A program made the position numbers and the translations under genes. The notes beneath the pieces are model-generated. The model did no database searches, was not told where the DNA came from, and saw only the letters and a program-made list of their open reading frames with translations. Positions 53,357-61,464 of a stretch of DNA of 64,000 bases are shown here, in pieces (positions within the stretch are counted from its first letter, which is position 1; every line of letters starts with the position of its first letter). This DNA comes from Anaerolineae bacterium. Its GTDB lineage: Bacteria > Chloroflexota > Anaerolineae > Aggregatilineales > Aggregatilineaceae. Location of the stretch: positions 215,293 to 279,292 of the forward strand of contig JAOSJP010000023.1 in assembly GCA_027494015.1 (NCBI GenBank), given 5' to 3'.

Positions 53357-53526
53357 TAAGATCGCTCAATATTATTGATTCTTCGATTGATTATTTTGAT
53401 GGAAACGTGCGATTTAGTCAATAATTCACCAGAACGCTTGACTTCTCGGCGCAGGCCATTGTCAGTCCGCTGTGAATTTTTGTAAAGAACACCCTCCTGG
53501 CGCACACGACGGGGCGATTTCCATAC

Positions 53527-53532
53527 TATAAT
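53527..53532 (+). promoter_or_regulatory. TATAAT -10 element of the pilin gene
   Basis: A perfect TATAAT lies 32 bp before the pilin ATG. No good -35 is present at 16-18 bp, so an activator or another sigma factor may be needed. Confidence 0.45.
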
Positions 53533-53564
53533 GACAGATACACAAGCCTGAAAGGAGGCGGCCT

Positions 53565-53741
53565 ATGCATCTCTGGTCATGGGTGGCGGCCCAACCCGCT
53601 GTCCGGCGAAGGACGTGGGGGCAGGGGCTGGTCGAGTACGCCTTGCTGCTCATCTTCGTGGCCGTGGTCTTGATCGCCCTGCTGGTCATCCTCGGCCCCG
53701 GCATCAGCAACGTATACGGGGACATCATCTCCGAGCTGTAG
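53565..53741 (+). CDS. Flp/Fap-type type IVb pilin
   Basis: A 58-residue product, MHLWSWVAAQPAVRRRTWGQ then GLVEYALLLIFVAVVLIALL and a short tail. A basic leader before a GQG cleavage site, the +5 Glu and Tyr in GLVEYALL, and a single hydrophobic helix are the marks of Flp pilins assembled by Tad secretion systems. AAAGGAGG precedes the ATG. No tad assembly genes are present in the window, so it is an orphan here. A hairpin follows 50 bp after the stop. Confidence 0.88.
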   Translation: MHLWSWVAAQPAVRRRTWGQGLVEYALLLIFVAVVLIALLVILGPGISNVYGDIISEL

Positions 53742-53791
53742 CGCAGCGGGCGGCAGGCTCATCGGGGGCGGCAGCGCGCTCGCCCAGGTGG

Positions 53792-53815
53792 CCCAGATCA
53801 TCATCTGGGTGTTTC
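53792..53815 (+). terminator. Hairpin after the pilin gene
   Basis: CCCAGAT-CATC-ATCTGGG followed by TGTTTCT, an intrinsic-terminator-like stem 50 bp downstream of the pilin stop. Confidence 0.6.
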
Positions 53816-53842
53816 TATCCATCATCGTTCATCCTCATCGCC

Positions 53843-54090
53843 GACCCCGCCCCAAAGCGGGGTCAGTGCTGCCTGGCCGCCGCGCCGCAAGGGTGCGTGC
53901 AAAACCTGTCAGGTAGAGGCGCTGCTCTGCTGCGCCCCCTTGACCTCACCCCCGCTCGGCGCTGACGCGCCTCTCCGCCCCCTCTCCGCTGCGGAGAGGG
54001 GGCAAGCCGAGCGCAGCGAGGCTGGGGGTGAGGTCAATATCCCCGCGTCCAGCGAGTCGCTGTCAACTTTTGCACGACCCCCGCCGCAAC
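53843..54090. repeat. Stem-loop and cluster of GC-rich repeat modules
   Basis: GACCCCGC/GCGGGGTC at 53843-53864 is followed by GCAAAACCTGTCAGGTAG, GGCGCTGCTCTGCTGCGCCC, TTGACCTCACCCCCGCTCGG and the inverse GAGCGCAGCGAGGCTGGGGG. This is the inverted counterpart of 48281-48365. No gene lies between 53742 and 54186. Confidence 0.8.
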
Positions 54091-54186
54091 TCACCATAGA
54101 CACGCCGCGCGCGGCTGCGCTACAATTCGCGCGGCCTACTGCTGGTTGCCAGCACCGCCGCGCACCCTGCGCGAAGGAACACCGCC

Positions 54187-55098
54187 TTGTCAGACTTCAT
54201 CGGGCAGTTCGCTGGTCTGCTCACGTCGTTGTGCTGGAGCTTCACCTCCATTTTCTTCACGCTCTCCGGGCGACAGGTCGGCTCGGCGGTCGTCAACCGG
54301 ACGCGCCTGGTTCTGGCCCTGGTCATGGTGGCCGGCGCGCATTGGGTCGCTCAGGGCCAGCCCTTGCCGCTCGACGCGGACCTGTCCCGCTGGGGCTGGC
54401 TGGCGCTGTCCGGGCTGATCGGCTTTGTGCTGGGTGACGCCGCGCTGTTCCAGGCGTTTGTGATGATTGGCCCCCGGCTGTCCATGCTGCTGATGGCGCT
54501 CAGCCCGGTGATGGGCGCGGTGCTGGCCTGGCTGCTGCTTGGCGAGACGTTGAGCGGCTGGGAGATTCTGGGCATGGCCCTGGCGATTGGCGGAGTCGCC
54601 TGGGTGGTCACCGACCAGCGCAACGGCAACGGCACCCCGGACCGCGCGCCGCGCGCCTACCTGGTCGGCGTGCTGTTCGGGCTGGTCGGGGCGCTTGGCC
54701 AGGCGCTTGGCCTGATTTTCTCCAAAGAGGGTCTGCACGGGGATTTCTCGGCGCTGTCCGGGAACGTCATCCGCCTGATCGCCGCGACGATTACCATCTG
54801 GGCGTTCACCATGTTCAGGGGGCAGGCGTTCAACACGCTGACCGTCCTGCGCGCCAGGCCGGGCGCGATGCGCACCATCCTGGGCGGGGCGGTTGCCGGG
54901 CCGTTCCTGGGCGTGTGGCTGTCGCTGATCGCTGTGCAGAACGCTCCGGTGGGCATCGCCTCGACGCTGATGAGCTTCCCGCCGATCTTGCTCATTCCGC
55001 TGGGCTGGCTGATCTTCAAGGAACGCATCACGCAGCGAGCCGTCGCCGGGACGGCGCTGGCTCTGGCAGGCGTGGCGGTGTTGTTCCTGCATCCGTGA
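54187..55098 (+). CDS. EamA/DMT-family transporter
   Basis: A 303-residue inner-membrane protein with ten helices in two EamA repeats. Repeat 1 covers ~5-140 (FIGQFAGLLTSLCWSFTSIF, SPVMGAVLAWLLLGETLSGWEILGMALAIGG); repeat 2 covers ~158-300 and ends FPPILLIPLGWLIFKERITQ then RAVAGTALALAGVAVL. Such proteins export or import amino acids, nucleosides or other metabolites. The start is a TTG with GAAGGA upstream. It is a single-gene unit. The substrate cannot be predicted. Confidence 0.88.
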   Translation: MSDFIGQFAGLLTSLCWSFTSIFFTLSGRQVGSAVVNRTRLVLALVMVAGAHWVAQGQPLPLDADLSRWGWLALSGLIGFVLGDAALFQAFVMIGPRLSMLLMALSPVMGAVLAWLLLGETLSGWEILGMALAIGGVAWVVTDQRNGNGTPDRAPRAYLVGVLFGLVGALGQALGLIFSKEGLHGDFSALSGNVIRLIAATITIWAFTMFRGQAFNTLTVLRARPGAMRTILGGAVAGPFLGVWLSLIAVQNAPVGIASTLMSFPPILLIPLGWLIFKERITQRAVAGTALALAGVAVLFLHP

Positions 55099-55268
55099 GG
55101 GGGTGGGTGGTTGCCGGTGATCGGTCGTCAGTGATCGAAGGGCGCATGCGGTCGAAGTCCGGAGTCATGAGTGTCGCCATTTCTGTGCTACGATGATCAG
55201 GGCCTCTTCGACCGTTGACGCCGCCACAATCCTCTCAGGCGGCCCCATTGAGCCTTCAGGAGGTCATT

Positions 55269-55331
55269 ATGCCCACCCACACCATCGTGCAGGCCGACTG
55301 GCTGGTAGATAATGTGTTCCTGCATCCGTGA
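55269..55331 (+). pseudogene. Truncated sulfurtransferase-like N-terminus
   Basis: The 20-codon frame MPTHTIVQADWLVDNVFLHP has a strong AGGAGG before the ATG and resembles the first residues of rhodanese-type sulfurtransferases (xVxADWL). It ends after 17 bases identical to the end of the EamA gene (TGTTCCTGCATCCGTGA), suggesting a recombination or deletion that fused the two ends. Confidence 0.45.
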
Positions 55332-55401
55332 TCGGCCATCGCCCTACCCGGTCCTGATCTCCGCCCCCGCTGAGCCTGATGGTGCGCGTGGGACGTTCTG
55401 A

Positions 55402-55635
55402 GCATCTCTGAGAAAACAGCGCCAGGCGGTCACTGGCCTGCGCGTCGTCGCAGAGTGCAAGCAGGAGGCCGAGCCGCCGTGGCGCTTCCGCCGCATTCTA
55501 ATCACGTACCATCAGCGGGCCAGCTTTACGGCCCAGAACGCAGTTCAGCGGGCCACTAAAAACCTCAGGAGCGAGCACTGCTCGGTCTACGCCACGCTGC
55601 GCGATGCCGTCGAGATCGAGAGCCGTCTTGAGATC
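55402..55635 (+). pseudogene. OsmC-like C-terminal remnant
   Basis: After a stop at 55399 the frame reads TGLRVVAECKQEAEPPWRFR, ILITYHQRASF and NLRSEHCSVYATLRDAVEIE, matching the C-terminal half of OsmC peroxiredoxin-like proteins, including the catalytic Cys in EHCSV. There is no start or N-terminal half. It runs without a stop into the SnoaL-like frame, so a chimeric product is possible. Confidence 0.5.
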
Positions 55636-56016
55636 GTGGACGCGCAACCCACCCCAGACGATGGCCCGGAGCGGGTGGTCATCGCCTTCAACGATGCGCT
55701 CAACGCCCGCGACGTGGACGGGATGATGCGCCTGATGAGCCAGGATTGCGTCTTCGAGAACACCGCCCCCACCCCCGATGGCACTCGCTACGAGGGGCAG
55801 GCCGCCGTTCGCGCGTTCTGGGAGCAGTTCTTCGCAGCCGCGCCGCAAACGCAGATCGAGATCGAGGAGATCGTTGGGGTCGCGGACCGGTGTGTCGTGC
55901 GTTGGACGTATCGCTGGACCGACCGTTCAGGCATCGCCGGACATGTTCGTGGTATAGATCTCTACACCGTTCGCCAAGGGCTGATAACCGAGAAACTCTC
56001 GTATGTCAAAGGGTGA
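55636..56016 (+). CDS. SnoaL/NTF2-like protein
   Basis: The 126-residue frame begins at a GTG: VIAFNDALNARDVDGMMRLM, CVFENTAPTPDGTRYEGQAAVRAFWEQFF, CVVRWTYRWTD and GIDLYTVRQGLITEKLSYVKG. These are the alpha plus beta-barrel elements of the SnoaL/NTF2-like fold, found in isomerases, hydrolases and binding proteins. No ribosome site precedes the GTG, and the frame is open upstream into an OsmC remnant, so the true start is uncertain. Function unknown. Confidence 0.65.
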   Translation: MDAQPTPDDGPERVVIAFNDALNARDVDGMMRLMSQDCVFENTAPTPDGTRYEGQAAVRAFWEQFFAAAPQTQIEIEEIVGVADRCVVRWTYRWTDRSGIAGHVRGIDLYTVRQGLITEKLSYVKG

Positions 56017-56233
56017 GACCAGACGGGTCGGATTGCGGATTGCGGATTGCGGATTGCGAAGTGTTCTGGGCCGCCCCTGCGAACTCGTGCTATACTGTGA
56101 CGACGAGTGAGCGCCGGACAGGTTCGCTCCATTGTTTCTCTGCGGGCTATAAGCGGGGGCCTCGTAGAAAATTACATTTTGCACTGATTTTTCTGCTTTT
56201 TCTCGTCCCGTAGGTGCGTCGAAGTGCTGTAAT

Positions 56234-56353
56234 ATGGCACTACTATGGACTCTGCCTTCGACGGTTCTTATCGCAGATTTCCGCCCGATCACAGTGCGAG
56301 TCAACCACAAAGCCGATGGCTGGCAGTGGTTTAGTCTCCCGGCAGGGGCTTGA
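56234..56353 (+). CDS. 39-residue small ORF coupled to the first PqqD-like gene
   Basis: The frame MALLWTLPSTVLIADFRPIT then VRVNHKADGWQWFSLPAGA stops in TGATG, sharing bases with the PqqD-like start at 56353. The overlap favours translation, but there is only a weak ribosome site and no known family. It could be an accessory peptide of the RiPP locus or chance. The gap 56017-56233 holds an ATTGCGG triple repeat at 56033 and an extended -10-like TGCTATACT at 56088. Confidence 0.35.
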   Translation: MALLWTLPSTVLIADFRPITVRVNHKADGWQWFSLPAGA

Positions 56354-56622
56354 TGCGTTATTTGCAGAATCCAGATATTGTTGTGCGCGAAGAGCCGGGC
56401 GAAGTGTGGCTTTTCTTCGACCCGGACACGAACCAGAAGCGTTTCTCCAACGCGGTGGGCGCCAGCATCTGGGAGCTGTGCGACGGCACGCGCGACCTGG
56501 CCCAGATCGTGGACGAGGTCTGCGCCGCGTTCGACGGCGCGCCCCCCGGCCAGGTCGGCGCCGACGTGCGCGAGCTGCTGCAAAGCATGGAAGCCGATCA
56601 TTTCATCGTCCGGGCCGATTAG
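56353..56622 (+). CDS. PqqD-like RiPP recognition protein, first copy
   Basis: An 89-residue protein: MRYLQNPDIVVREEPGEVWL then FFDPDTNQKRFSNAVGASIW, ELCDGTRDLAQIVDEVCAAF and VRELLQSMEADHFIV. This is the PqqD winged-helix fold (three strands plus helices) that binds RiPP leader peptides and presents them to modifying enzymes. It lies 22 bp before the first radical SAM gene, so it probably serves that enzyme. The ATG at 56353 follows GCAGGGGC. Confidence 0.87.
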   Translation: MRYLQNPDIVVREEPGEVWLFFDPDTNQKRFSNAVGASIWELCDGTRDLAQIVDEVCAAFDGAPPGQVGADVRELLQSMEADHFIVRAD

Positions 56623-56644
56623 CGCCAGACTGGAAGGGGGACTC

Positions 56645-57754
56645 ATGGCCGGCTCATCGCTCACACCCACCCCACACAGCGTAGATATCTCGCTGACCGG
56701 GCGCTGCAACCTCAAGTGCACCTACTGCTTCTACGCCAACGAGATGACCGCCCTGACGGACCTGCCCACCGACAAGTGGCTGGCCTGCTTTGAGGAATTG
56801 GGACGGCTCAATGTGATGGAGGCCACGCTGTCGGGCGGCGAAGCCTTCACGCGGCGCGACCTGTTCGAGCTGATTGACGGCGTGATCGCCAACCGGATGC
56901 GTTACAGCATCCTCAGCAACGGCACGCTGATCACCGAGCAGGTGCTCGCTCGCTTCGACGAAGGCAAGCGCCGCCAGCGCCTGAACTCTATCCAGATTTC
57001 CATTGACGGATCGCGCGCCGAGATTCACGACGCCAGCCGGCCCAAGAGCTTCACCCGCGCCGTGCGCGGCCTGCGCCTGCTCAAAGAAGCGGGCTTCCCC
57101 GTCACCGTGCGCGTGACCATCACCAAGCACAACCTGTACGACCTGGAGAACATCGCCGCGCTGCTGCTGGAAGACATCGGCCTGCCCTCCTTCAGCACCA
57201 ACGACGCCATCCCCATGGGGTCGGGCTGCCAGAACGAGGCGGAGGTCGCGCTCGGCCCGCACGAGCAGTACGAGGCGATGCAGATCATGGGGCGGCTGCT
57301 GGAACGCTACCCTGGGCGGCTCAACGCCCAGGCCGGGCCGCAGGCCAAAATCCAGATGTACGCCGAGATGGAGCACGCCCGGCGCACCGGCCAGAAGACG
57401 ACGCGCTGGGGCATGGGCCGCCTGACCGCCTGCGGCTGCACCTTCTCCAAGCTGGCCATCCTGCACGACGGCACGATTGTGCCCTGCAACATGCTCACCG
57501 AGCGGCTGGGCAACATCACCACCGACTCGGTCCACGACATCTGGCACACGCACCCCGTGCTGACCGCCATGCGCGAGCGGCGCTTCATCCCCATGCAGGA
57601 CGTGCTCGGCTGCGCGGACTGCGAATGGGCACCCTACTGCAACGGAAGCTGCCCGGCGCTGCCCTACACGCTCTACGGCGACTTCAACCGCGCCAACCCG
57701 CACGATTGCTACCGTCGCTTCCTCCAGGAGGTTGGTCATGGCGTCTCTGCCTGA
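56645..57754 (+). CDS. Radical SAM/SPASM peptide-modifying enzyme, first
   Basis: A 369-residue radical SAM enzyme. The [4Fe-4S]-SAM motif is C21-NLK-C25-TY-C28. LSGGEAFTRRDL and ISIDGSRAEIHD are the SAM-contact strands. The C-terminal SPASM domain holds auxiliary clusters: CGCTFSKLAILHDGTIVPC, then GCADCEWAPYCNGSCPALPY (C-x2-C-x5-C-x3-C) and a final HDC. Such enzymes make thioether, C-C or epimerised links in peptides. It resembles the paired radical SAM proteins of PqqD-containing cassettes such as SynChlorMet, as I recall. It overlaps the next gene by 17 bp. Confidence 0.92.
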   Translation: MAGSSLTPTPHSVDISLTGRCNLKCTYCFYANEMTALTDLPTDKWLACFEELGRLNVMEATLSGGEAFTRRDLFELIDGVIANRMRYSILSNGTLITEQVLARFDEGKRRQRLNSIQISIDGSRAEIHDASRPKSFTRAVRGLRLLKEAGFPVTVRVTITKHNLYDLENIAALLLEDIGLPSFSTNDAIPMGSGCQNEAEVALGPHEQYEAMQIMGRLLERYPGRLNAQAGPQAKIQMYAEMEHARRTGQKTTRWGMGRLTACGCTFSKLAILHDGTIVPCNMLTERLGNITTDSVHDIWHTHPVLTAMRERRFIPMQDVLGCADCEWAPYCNGSCPALPYTLYGDFNRANPHDCYRRFLQEVGHGVSA

Positions 57755-58822
57755 TGGCGTCCCGCCGCTGCGCGAGATTTACCTGTACATCACCGGCTCG
57801 TGCAATCTCAACTGCCGCCACTGCTGGATTGACCCGGTGTTCAGCGGCAAGATCGAGAAGTACCTGCCCTGGGCCGACCTGAAGGGCATCATCGAGCAGG
57901 CGCAGGAGATCGGCCTGAGCGCGGTCAAGATCACCGGCGGCGAGCCATTCCTGCATCCCGAAATGGTCGAGATTCTCTACGCGCTGCGCGAGATGGACCT
58001 GCGGCTGCGCATGGAGACCAACGGCACGCTGATCGGCCCGCGCGAGGCCAGGGCGCTGAAAGAGAACAACGTCTGGTTCTCGATCTCCATTGACGGGCCG
58101 AACCCGCTGCTGCACGACGACCTGCGCGGCGTGAAGGGGTCGTTCAAGCGCACGCTGAAGGGCATTGAGCACGCGCGCGCCGAGGGGCTGAGCTTCCAGG
58201 TGATCATGAGCGTGCATCGCGGCAACGTGCACGGCCTGCCCATCACGCTGGAGCTGGCCCACGAGCTGGGCGCGAACAGCCTGAAGGTCAACCCGATCAC
58301 CCTGTCCGGGCGCGCCGACGCCATGCAGCAGAACGGCGAGCTGCTCACCGTTGCCGAGACGCTCGCCGCCTACCACGCGCTGCTGGCCCATCCGCTGGCC
58401 CAGAACGGCTTCCCGTCCATTTCGACATTCCCCCGGCTTTCCAGCCGATTAAGAAGGTCGGCGAGCAGGGCTTCGGCACGTGCGGGATACACGGCATTCT
58501 CGGCGTGCTGCACGACGGGCGCGGCGGGCTGTGCGGCATCGGCGAGCACGTCAAGGAGCTGGACTTCGGCAGCCTGCTGGAGCCGGGAACGGTGCGCCGC
58601 GTGTGGGAGCAGAACGCCACCTTGCAGGCCATTCGCGAGAACGTGCCGCGCCACATGAAGGGCATTTGCGGGCGCTGCATGTTCCGCAACTACTGCCTGG
58701 GCAAGTGCATCGCCAACACGTTCACCACCACCGGCGACCTGTTCGAGGGCTTCCCCTTCTGCGAGCAAGCCCATGCGGAGGGGCTGTTCCCGCAGAACCG
58801 CCTGGTGGCGTTCGCGGGGTAG
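57738..58822 (+). CDS. Radical SAM/SPASM peptide-modifying enzyme, second (one frameshift)
   Basis: C22-NLN-C26-RH-C29 is the SAM-cluster motif, followed by VKITGGEPFLHPE and ISIDGPNPLLHDDLRG. The frame breaks near 58413 (GGCTTCCCGTCC); one added C gives FPVHFDIPPAFQPIKKVGEQ and continues to the true end. The SPASM part has FGTCGIHGILGVLHDGRGGL and ICGRCMFRNYCLGKC (C-x2-C-x5-C-x3-C) and a last FCEQA. With the correction the protein is 361 residues, normal for the family. GGAGGTTGGTC precedes the ATG. It probably acts on the same precursor. Confidence 0.85.
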
Positions 58823-58849
58823 GGAAGACCCAGGTATCAACGCCCTACG

Positions 58850-59003
58850 GGCCTCTCCCCTAAATCCCCCTCTCCAGCCGAGCTAGAGAGGGGGACTTGG
58901 AGCTGCCGGCGGGGACGTTTCCCCCTCCCTGGCTTCGCCGGGGGCCAGGGGGAGGGGCGTTCTGCACCCGGGGGCGCAGCAGAGCAGCGCCCCTACAGAA
59001 GAA
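58850..59003. repeat. GC-rich dispersed repeat modules inside the RiPP locus
   Basis: CCTCTCCCCTAAATCCCCCT then CTCCAGCCGAGCTAGAGAGG, CCTGGCTTCGCCGGGGGCCA and GGGGGCGCAGCAGAGCAGCG. The first two are the modules inserted in the YfhO-like gene at 36864-37092. Confidence 0.8.
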
Positions 59004-59036
59004 CTGAAAACTGAACCGCTGAAAGCTGAACGCTCT

Positions 59037-59603
59037 ATGACGACCACCCGCTTCATCGTGCGCGGGCACAGCATGAGGCCCGCCTTCCGCCAGGGCGACG
59101 TGCTGGCCCTGGCCCCCGCTTCGCCGGAGAGCATCCGCCGGGGCCAGGTGATCGTCTTCCGCGCGCCGGATCGCGACCCCGACGACTGGGTGGTGCACCG
59201 CGTGATCGGCGTCGCGGGGAGCGGGGCGGGGCGGCAGATCGTCACGCGCGGCGACAACGCCCCGCGCGGCGACGGAGCCGTGCCGCCGGAGTGGATCGTC
59301 GGGCGGGTGACCGGGCGCTGCCGGGGCGAGCGGGTGCTCCCGCTGCGCCGCGCCGAAGAGGTGTTCTGGCTGGCCGCCGCGCGCCCGTACCGGCGGCTGC
59401 GCCTGTGGCGCTACCGCCTGCTGGCCTGGCTGATCCCCGTGCTGCTGGCGCTGGGGCTGGGGCGGCTGCTGCGCGTGCGCCGGGTGCGCCTGGGCGAGCG
59501 CGAGCTGACGTTGCTGTGGGGGCGGGTGATCGCTGTGCGCCAGCAGACGCCAGACGGCGTGCGCGGCTGGGTGCACCCGTTCTTTCGCGGGCGGGAGTTG
59601 TGA
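59037..59603 (+). CDS. S26-family signal peptidase-like protein (Ser/His type)
   Basis: A 188-residue protein. RGHSMRPAFRQGD carries the catalytic Ser12, VVHRVIGV the His54 that replaces Lys in SipW/ER-type peptidases, and TRGDNAPRGD the conserved RGDN. One helix at ~128-147 (LAWLIPVLLALGLGRLL) anchors it, leaving a ~40-residue basic tail. Located between the radical SAM genes and the second PqqD-like gene, it is a candidate for removing the leader of the modified peptide. The ribosome site is weak, and repeats lie on both sides. Confidence 0.83.
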   Translation: MTTTRFIVRGHSMRPAFRQGDVLALAPASPESIRRGQVIVFRAPDRDPDDWVVHRVIGVAGSGAGRQIVTRGDNAPRGDGAVPPEWIVGRVTGRCRGERVLPLRRAEEVFWLAAARPYRRLRLWRYRLLAWLIPVLLALGLGRLLRVRRVRLGERELTLLWGRVIAVRQQTPDGVRGWVHPFFRGREL

Positions 59604-59608
59604 GGGGG

Positions 59609-59930
59609 TTGTCGGTGATCAGTGATCAGTTTTCAGTGAGGACGGGTCACACGCGGTTCAGGGGCGGACAGCGGCGGGGAAAGCATTGAAATGGCGTGTG
59701 GTTGACCTCACCCCCTGGCCTCGCTGCGCTCGGCCTTTCCCCCTCTCCGTTAACGGAGAGGGGGAAGCGAGGCGCGTTAGCGCCGAGCGGGGGTGAGGTC
59801 AACTGAAAACTGATCACCGATAGCTGACCGCTGACCGCGGCGCATTCGACAGGACTTTCGGAAGATTTCGAATTGCGAATTGCGAATTTCGGATTTTCAA
59901 ATTCGAAATCCGCAATCCAAAATTCGCAAT
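59609..59930. repeat. Nested inverted repeats before the second PqqD-like gene
   Basis: GATCAGTTTTCAGT at 59621 faces ACTGAAAACTGATC at 59803. Between them is TTGACCTCACCCCCTGGCCT and its inverse GCGCCGAGCGGGGGTGAGGT. A GAATTGCGAATTGCGAATTTC tract with its near inverse fills 59866-59928. No gene is seen in the 339-bp gap. Confidence 0.8.
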
Positions 59931-59942
59931 CAAGGAGCGCAT

Positions 59943-60215
59943 ATGGCCACACTACCCATCGCCAACCCGGAGCTGGTCTTTCGCACCGACGGAGAAGAAG
60001 GGCTGCTCTTCGACCCGGAGACCGGGCAGATCATCTACCTGAACGAGACAGCGGCCTTCATTTACGGGCTGCTGGACGGGGAGCACAGCCGCGAGCAGAT
60101 TGTTGGCTTGCTCATGCAAAAGTATGATATACTGGATGGCGAGGCGGCCCAGGACGATCTGGACGCCATGCTGCAGGACATGCGCGAAGCGAACCTGATC
60201 GGGGAGACGGCCTGA
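59943..60215 (+). CDS. PqqD-like RiPP recognition protein, second copy
   Basis: A 90-residue protein: LPIANPELVFRTDGEEGLLF, DPETGQIIYLNETAAFIYGL then LDGEHSREQIVGLLMQKYD. It has the PqqD fold, but its closest kin are proteins next to precursor genes: LLFDPETGxIxxLNxTAAxIxxLLDG is the typical pattern of that subgroup. It lies 41 bp before the precursor gene. AAGGAGCGC precedes the ATG. It and the first copy are only distantly alike, so each may serve a different enzyme. Confidence 0.88.
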   Translation: MATLPIANPELVFRTDGEEGLLFDPETGQIIYLNETAAFIYGLLDGEHSREQIVGLLMQKYDILDGEAAQDDLDAMLQDMREANLIGETA

Positions 60216-60256
60216 GGCGGGCCGGCCCCGTGATAGCCAGGGGAGGAGTGGAGACG

Positions 60257-60538
60257 ATGACCAGGCGGACATACGTGAAACCCGAGTGGCACGCGATGGG
60301 GATGCCGATTGCGGAGGCGGCGTGCAGTAGGGGATTTCAGGATGTGGCAGTGGAAGGGTACTGCCGACCAGGTGGCTACGCGGCGGGAGACTGTAAAACG
60401 GGCGGTACCCCAATTGGTACAGCGTGTATGGACGGTGGAGGCGTAACGGATCCCGGTGGAGCCTATTACTGTTACAATGGTGGTTCCCCGAAGGACGTGA
60501 GCAATCACTGCACGACTGGTGGGGTAGCCGTTGGATAG
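60257..60538 (+). CDS. Candidate RiPP precursor with five CxxGG modules
   Basis: A 93-residue peptide. The leader MTRRTYVKPEWHAMGMPIAE has Y6-x-x-P9-x-W11-x3-G15, the same spacing as the YxxPxLxxxG leader motif of lasso peptides that PqqD-like proteins bind. After AACSRGFQDVAVEG come CRPGG (36), CKTGG (46), CMDGG (57), CYNGG (72) and CTTGG (85), five CxxGG units 10-15 residues apart; a sixth Cys is at 23. No such family is known to me. GGGGAGGAG precedes the ATG. The PqqD-like gene is 41 bp upstream and the HPr-kinase-like gene follows. Confidence 0.8.
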   Translation: MTRRTYVKPEWHAMGMPIAEAACSRGFQDVAVEGYCRPGGYAAGDCKTGGTPIGTACMDGGGVTDPGGAYYCYNGGSPKDVSNHCTTGGVAVG

Positions 60539-60574
60539 ATAATTCCCGATGATAGGCTCTTGTGATTAGCTATC

Positions 60575-61461
60575 ATGTCCTTTGTCAACCTTCGGTATCA
60601 AGTTGGCCACATAACTGTGGAAATGGTTATTGTGGGTATTTCAAATTACCACATTGCTTACTCGCTCAATAATGATCTTTCAAGTGAATTTCTAAACGGT
60701 AACGCCAACATCGATTATACTGTTATTCTTGAAGTTCATTTTTTGCCTATTGGTTTTGGGATAGACTTAGGTGAACTTATATCATCCCATCATTTGGATA
60801 AAGGCCATTGGATAAACTTATCATCTGACAAATGGATTGCTCTCTTTAATGAACAGGAATCACGATTTGTTCTCTTCTTGAGAAATCCTCATGTGCTCTC
60901 TGAGGCGTACAAGAACACATTATCATTTCTCTTCAGGTATTTCACCAAAGAAATTGGGGCCTTCTTTCATAGTGCGGGAATACAAATCTCAGACCGTAAC
61001 TATCTCTTTCTAGCTCCTGGTGGTACAGGAAAGACAACTTTATCTCTGCGCGCCCAGAAGAGCGGATTGCCAGTTCTTTCCGACGAGATGGTCTTTGTCT
61101 CGAGGAACGGCAATCACTTTACCGCCTATTCCTCTCCCTTTGGGCGTATAACAGACGGTCCTCTAGAGGTCCCGCTAGGTGGTATCTTCTTCCTCAAGCA
61201 GGGAACGGCAACTAAGTTCTCGCGCGTTAATCCTTCACAAGCTCTGGCGCGGGCGTGGCAAGACAGCTATTACCGCGACACGGTTTTTGATCTCCTAACC
61301 AGAAATTACGCTTCAAGAATCGCATTGTAACACCGGCAGAACGACTTAAAGTCTTCAATCTCTGGCACGACCTCTTCTCAACCATCCCTTGTTTTGAGAT
61401 GGAATTCCCCATTGATTTCGACGACTGGCAAAAACTGGTTGAGCTTGTCGAGAACGCTTGA
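60575..61461 (+). CDS. HPr-kinase-like P-loop protein, frameshifted near the end
   Basis: The first 250 codons run openly; residues 147-154 are a Walker A motif (APGGTGKT), followed by TLSLRAQKSGLPVLSDEMV, where the Asp matches the HprK second motif. A frameshift near 61310 separates the true C-terminus (IVTPAERLKVFNLWHDLFST then FDDWQKLVELVENA, stop 61461). HprK-like proteins occur in many lasso and related RiPP loci, perhaps to phosphorylate a peptide. The gene is markedly AT-richer than its surroundings. No strong ribosome site is seen. Confidence 0.78.
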
Positions 61462-61464
61462 TTT

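Noticed and set aside
56645..58822. Assigning the locus to PQQ biosynthesis
   Set aside because: There is no PqqC or PqqB, no Glu/Tyr-type PqqA peptide, and two SPASM enzymes instead of one PqqE.
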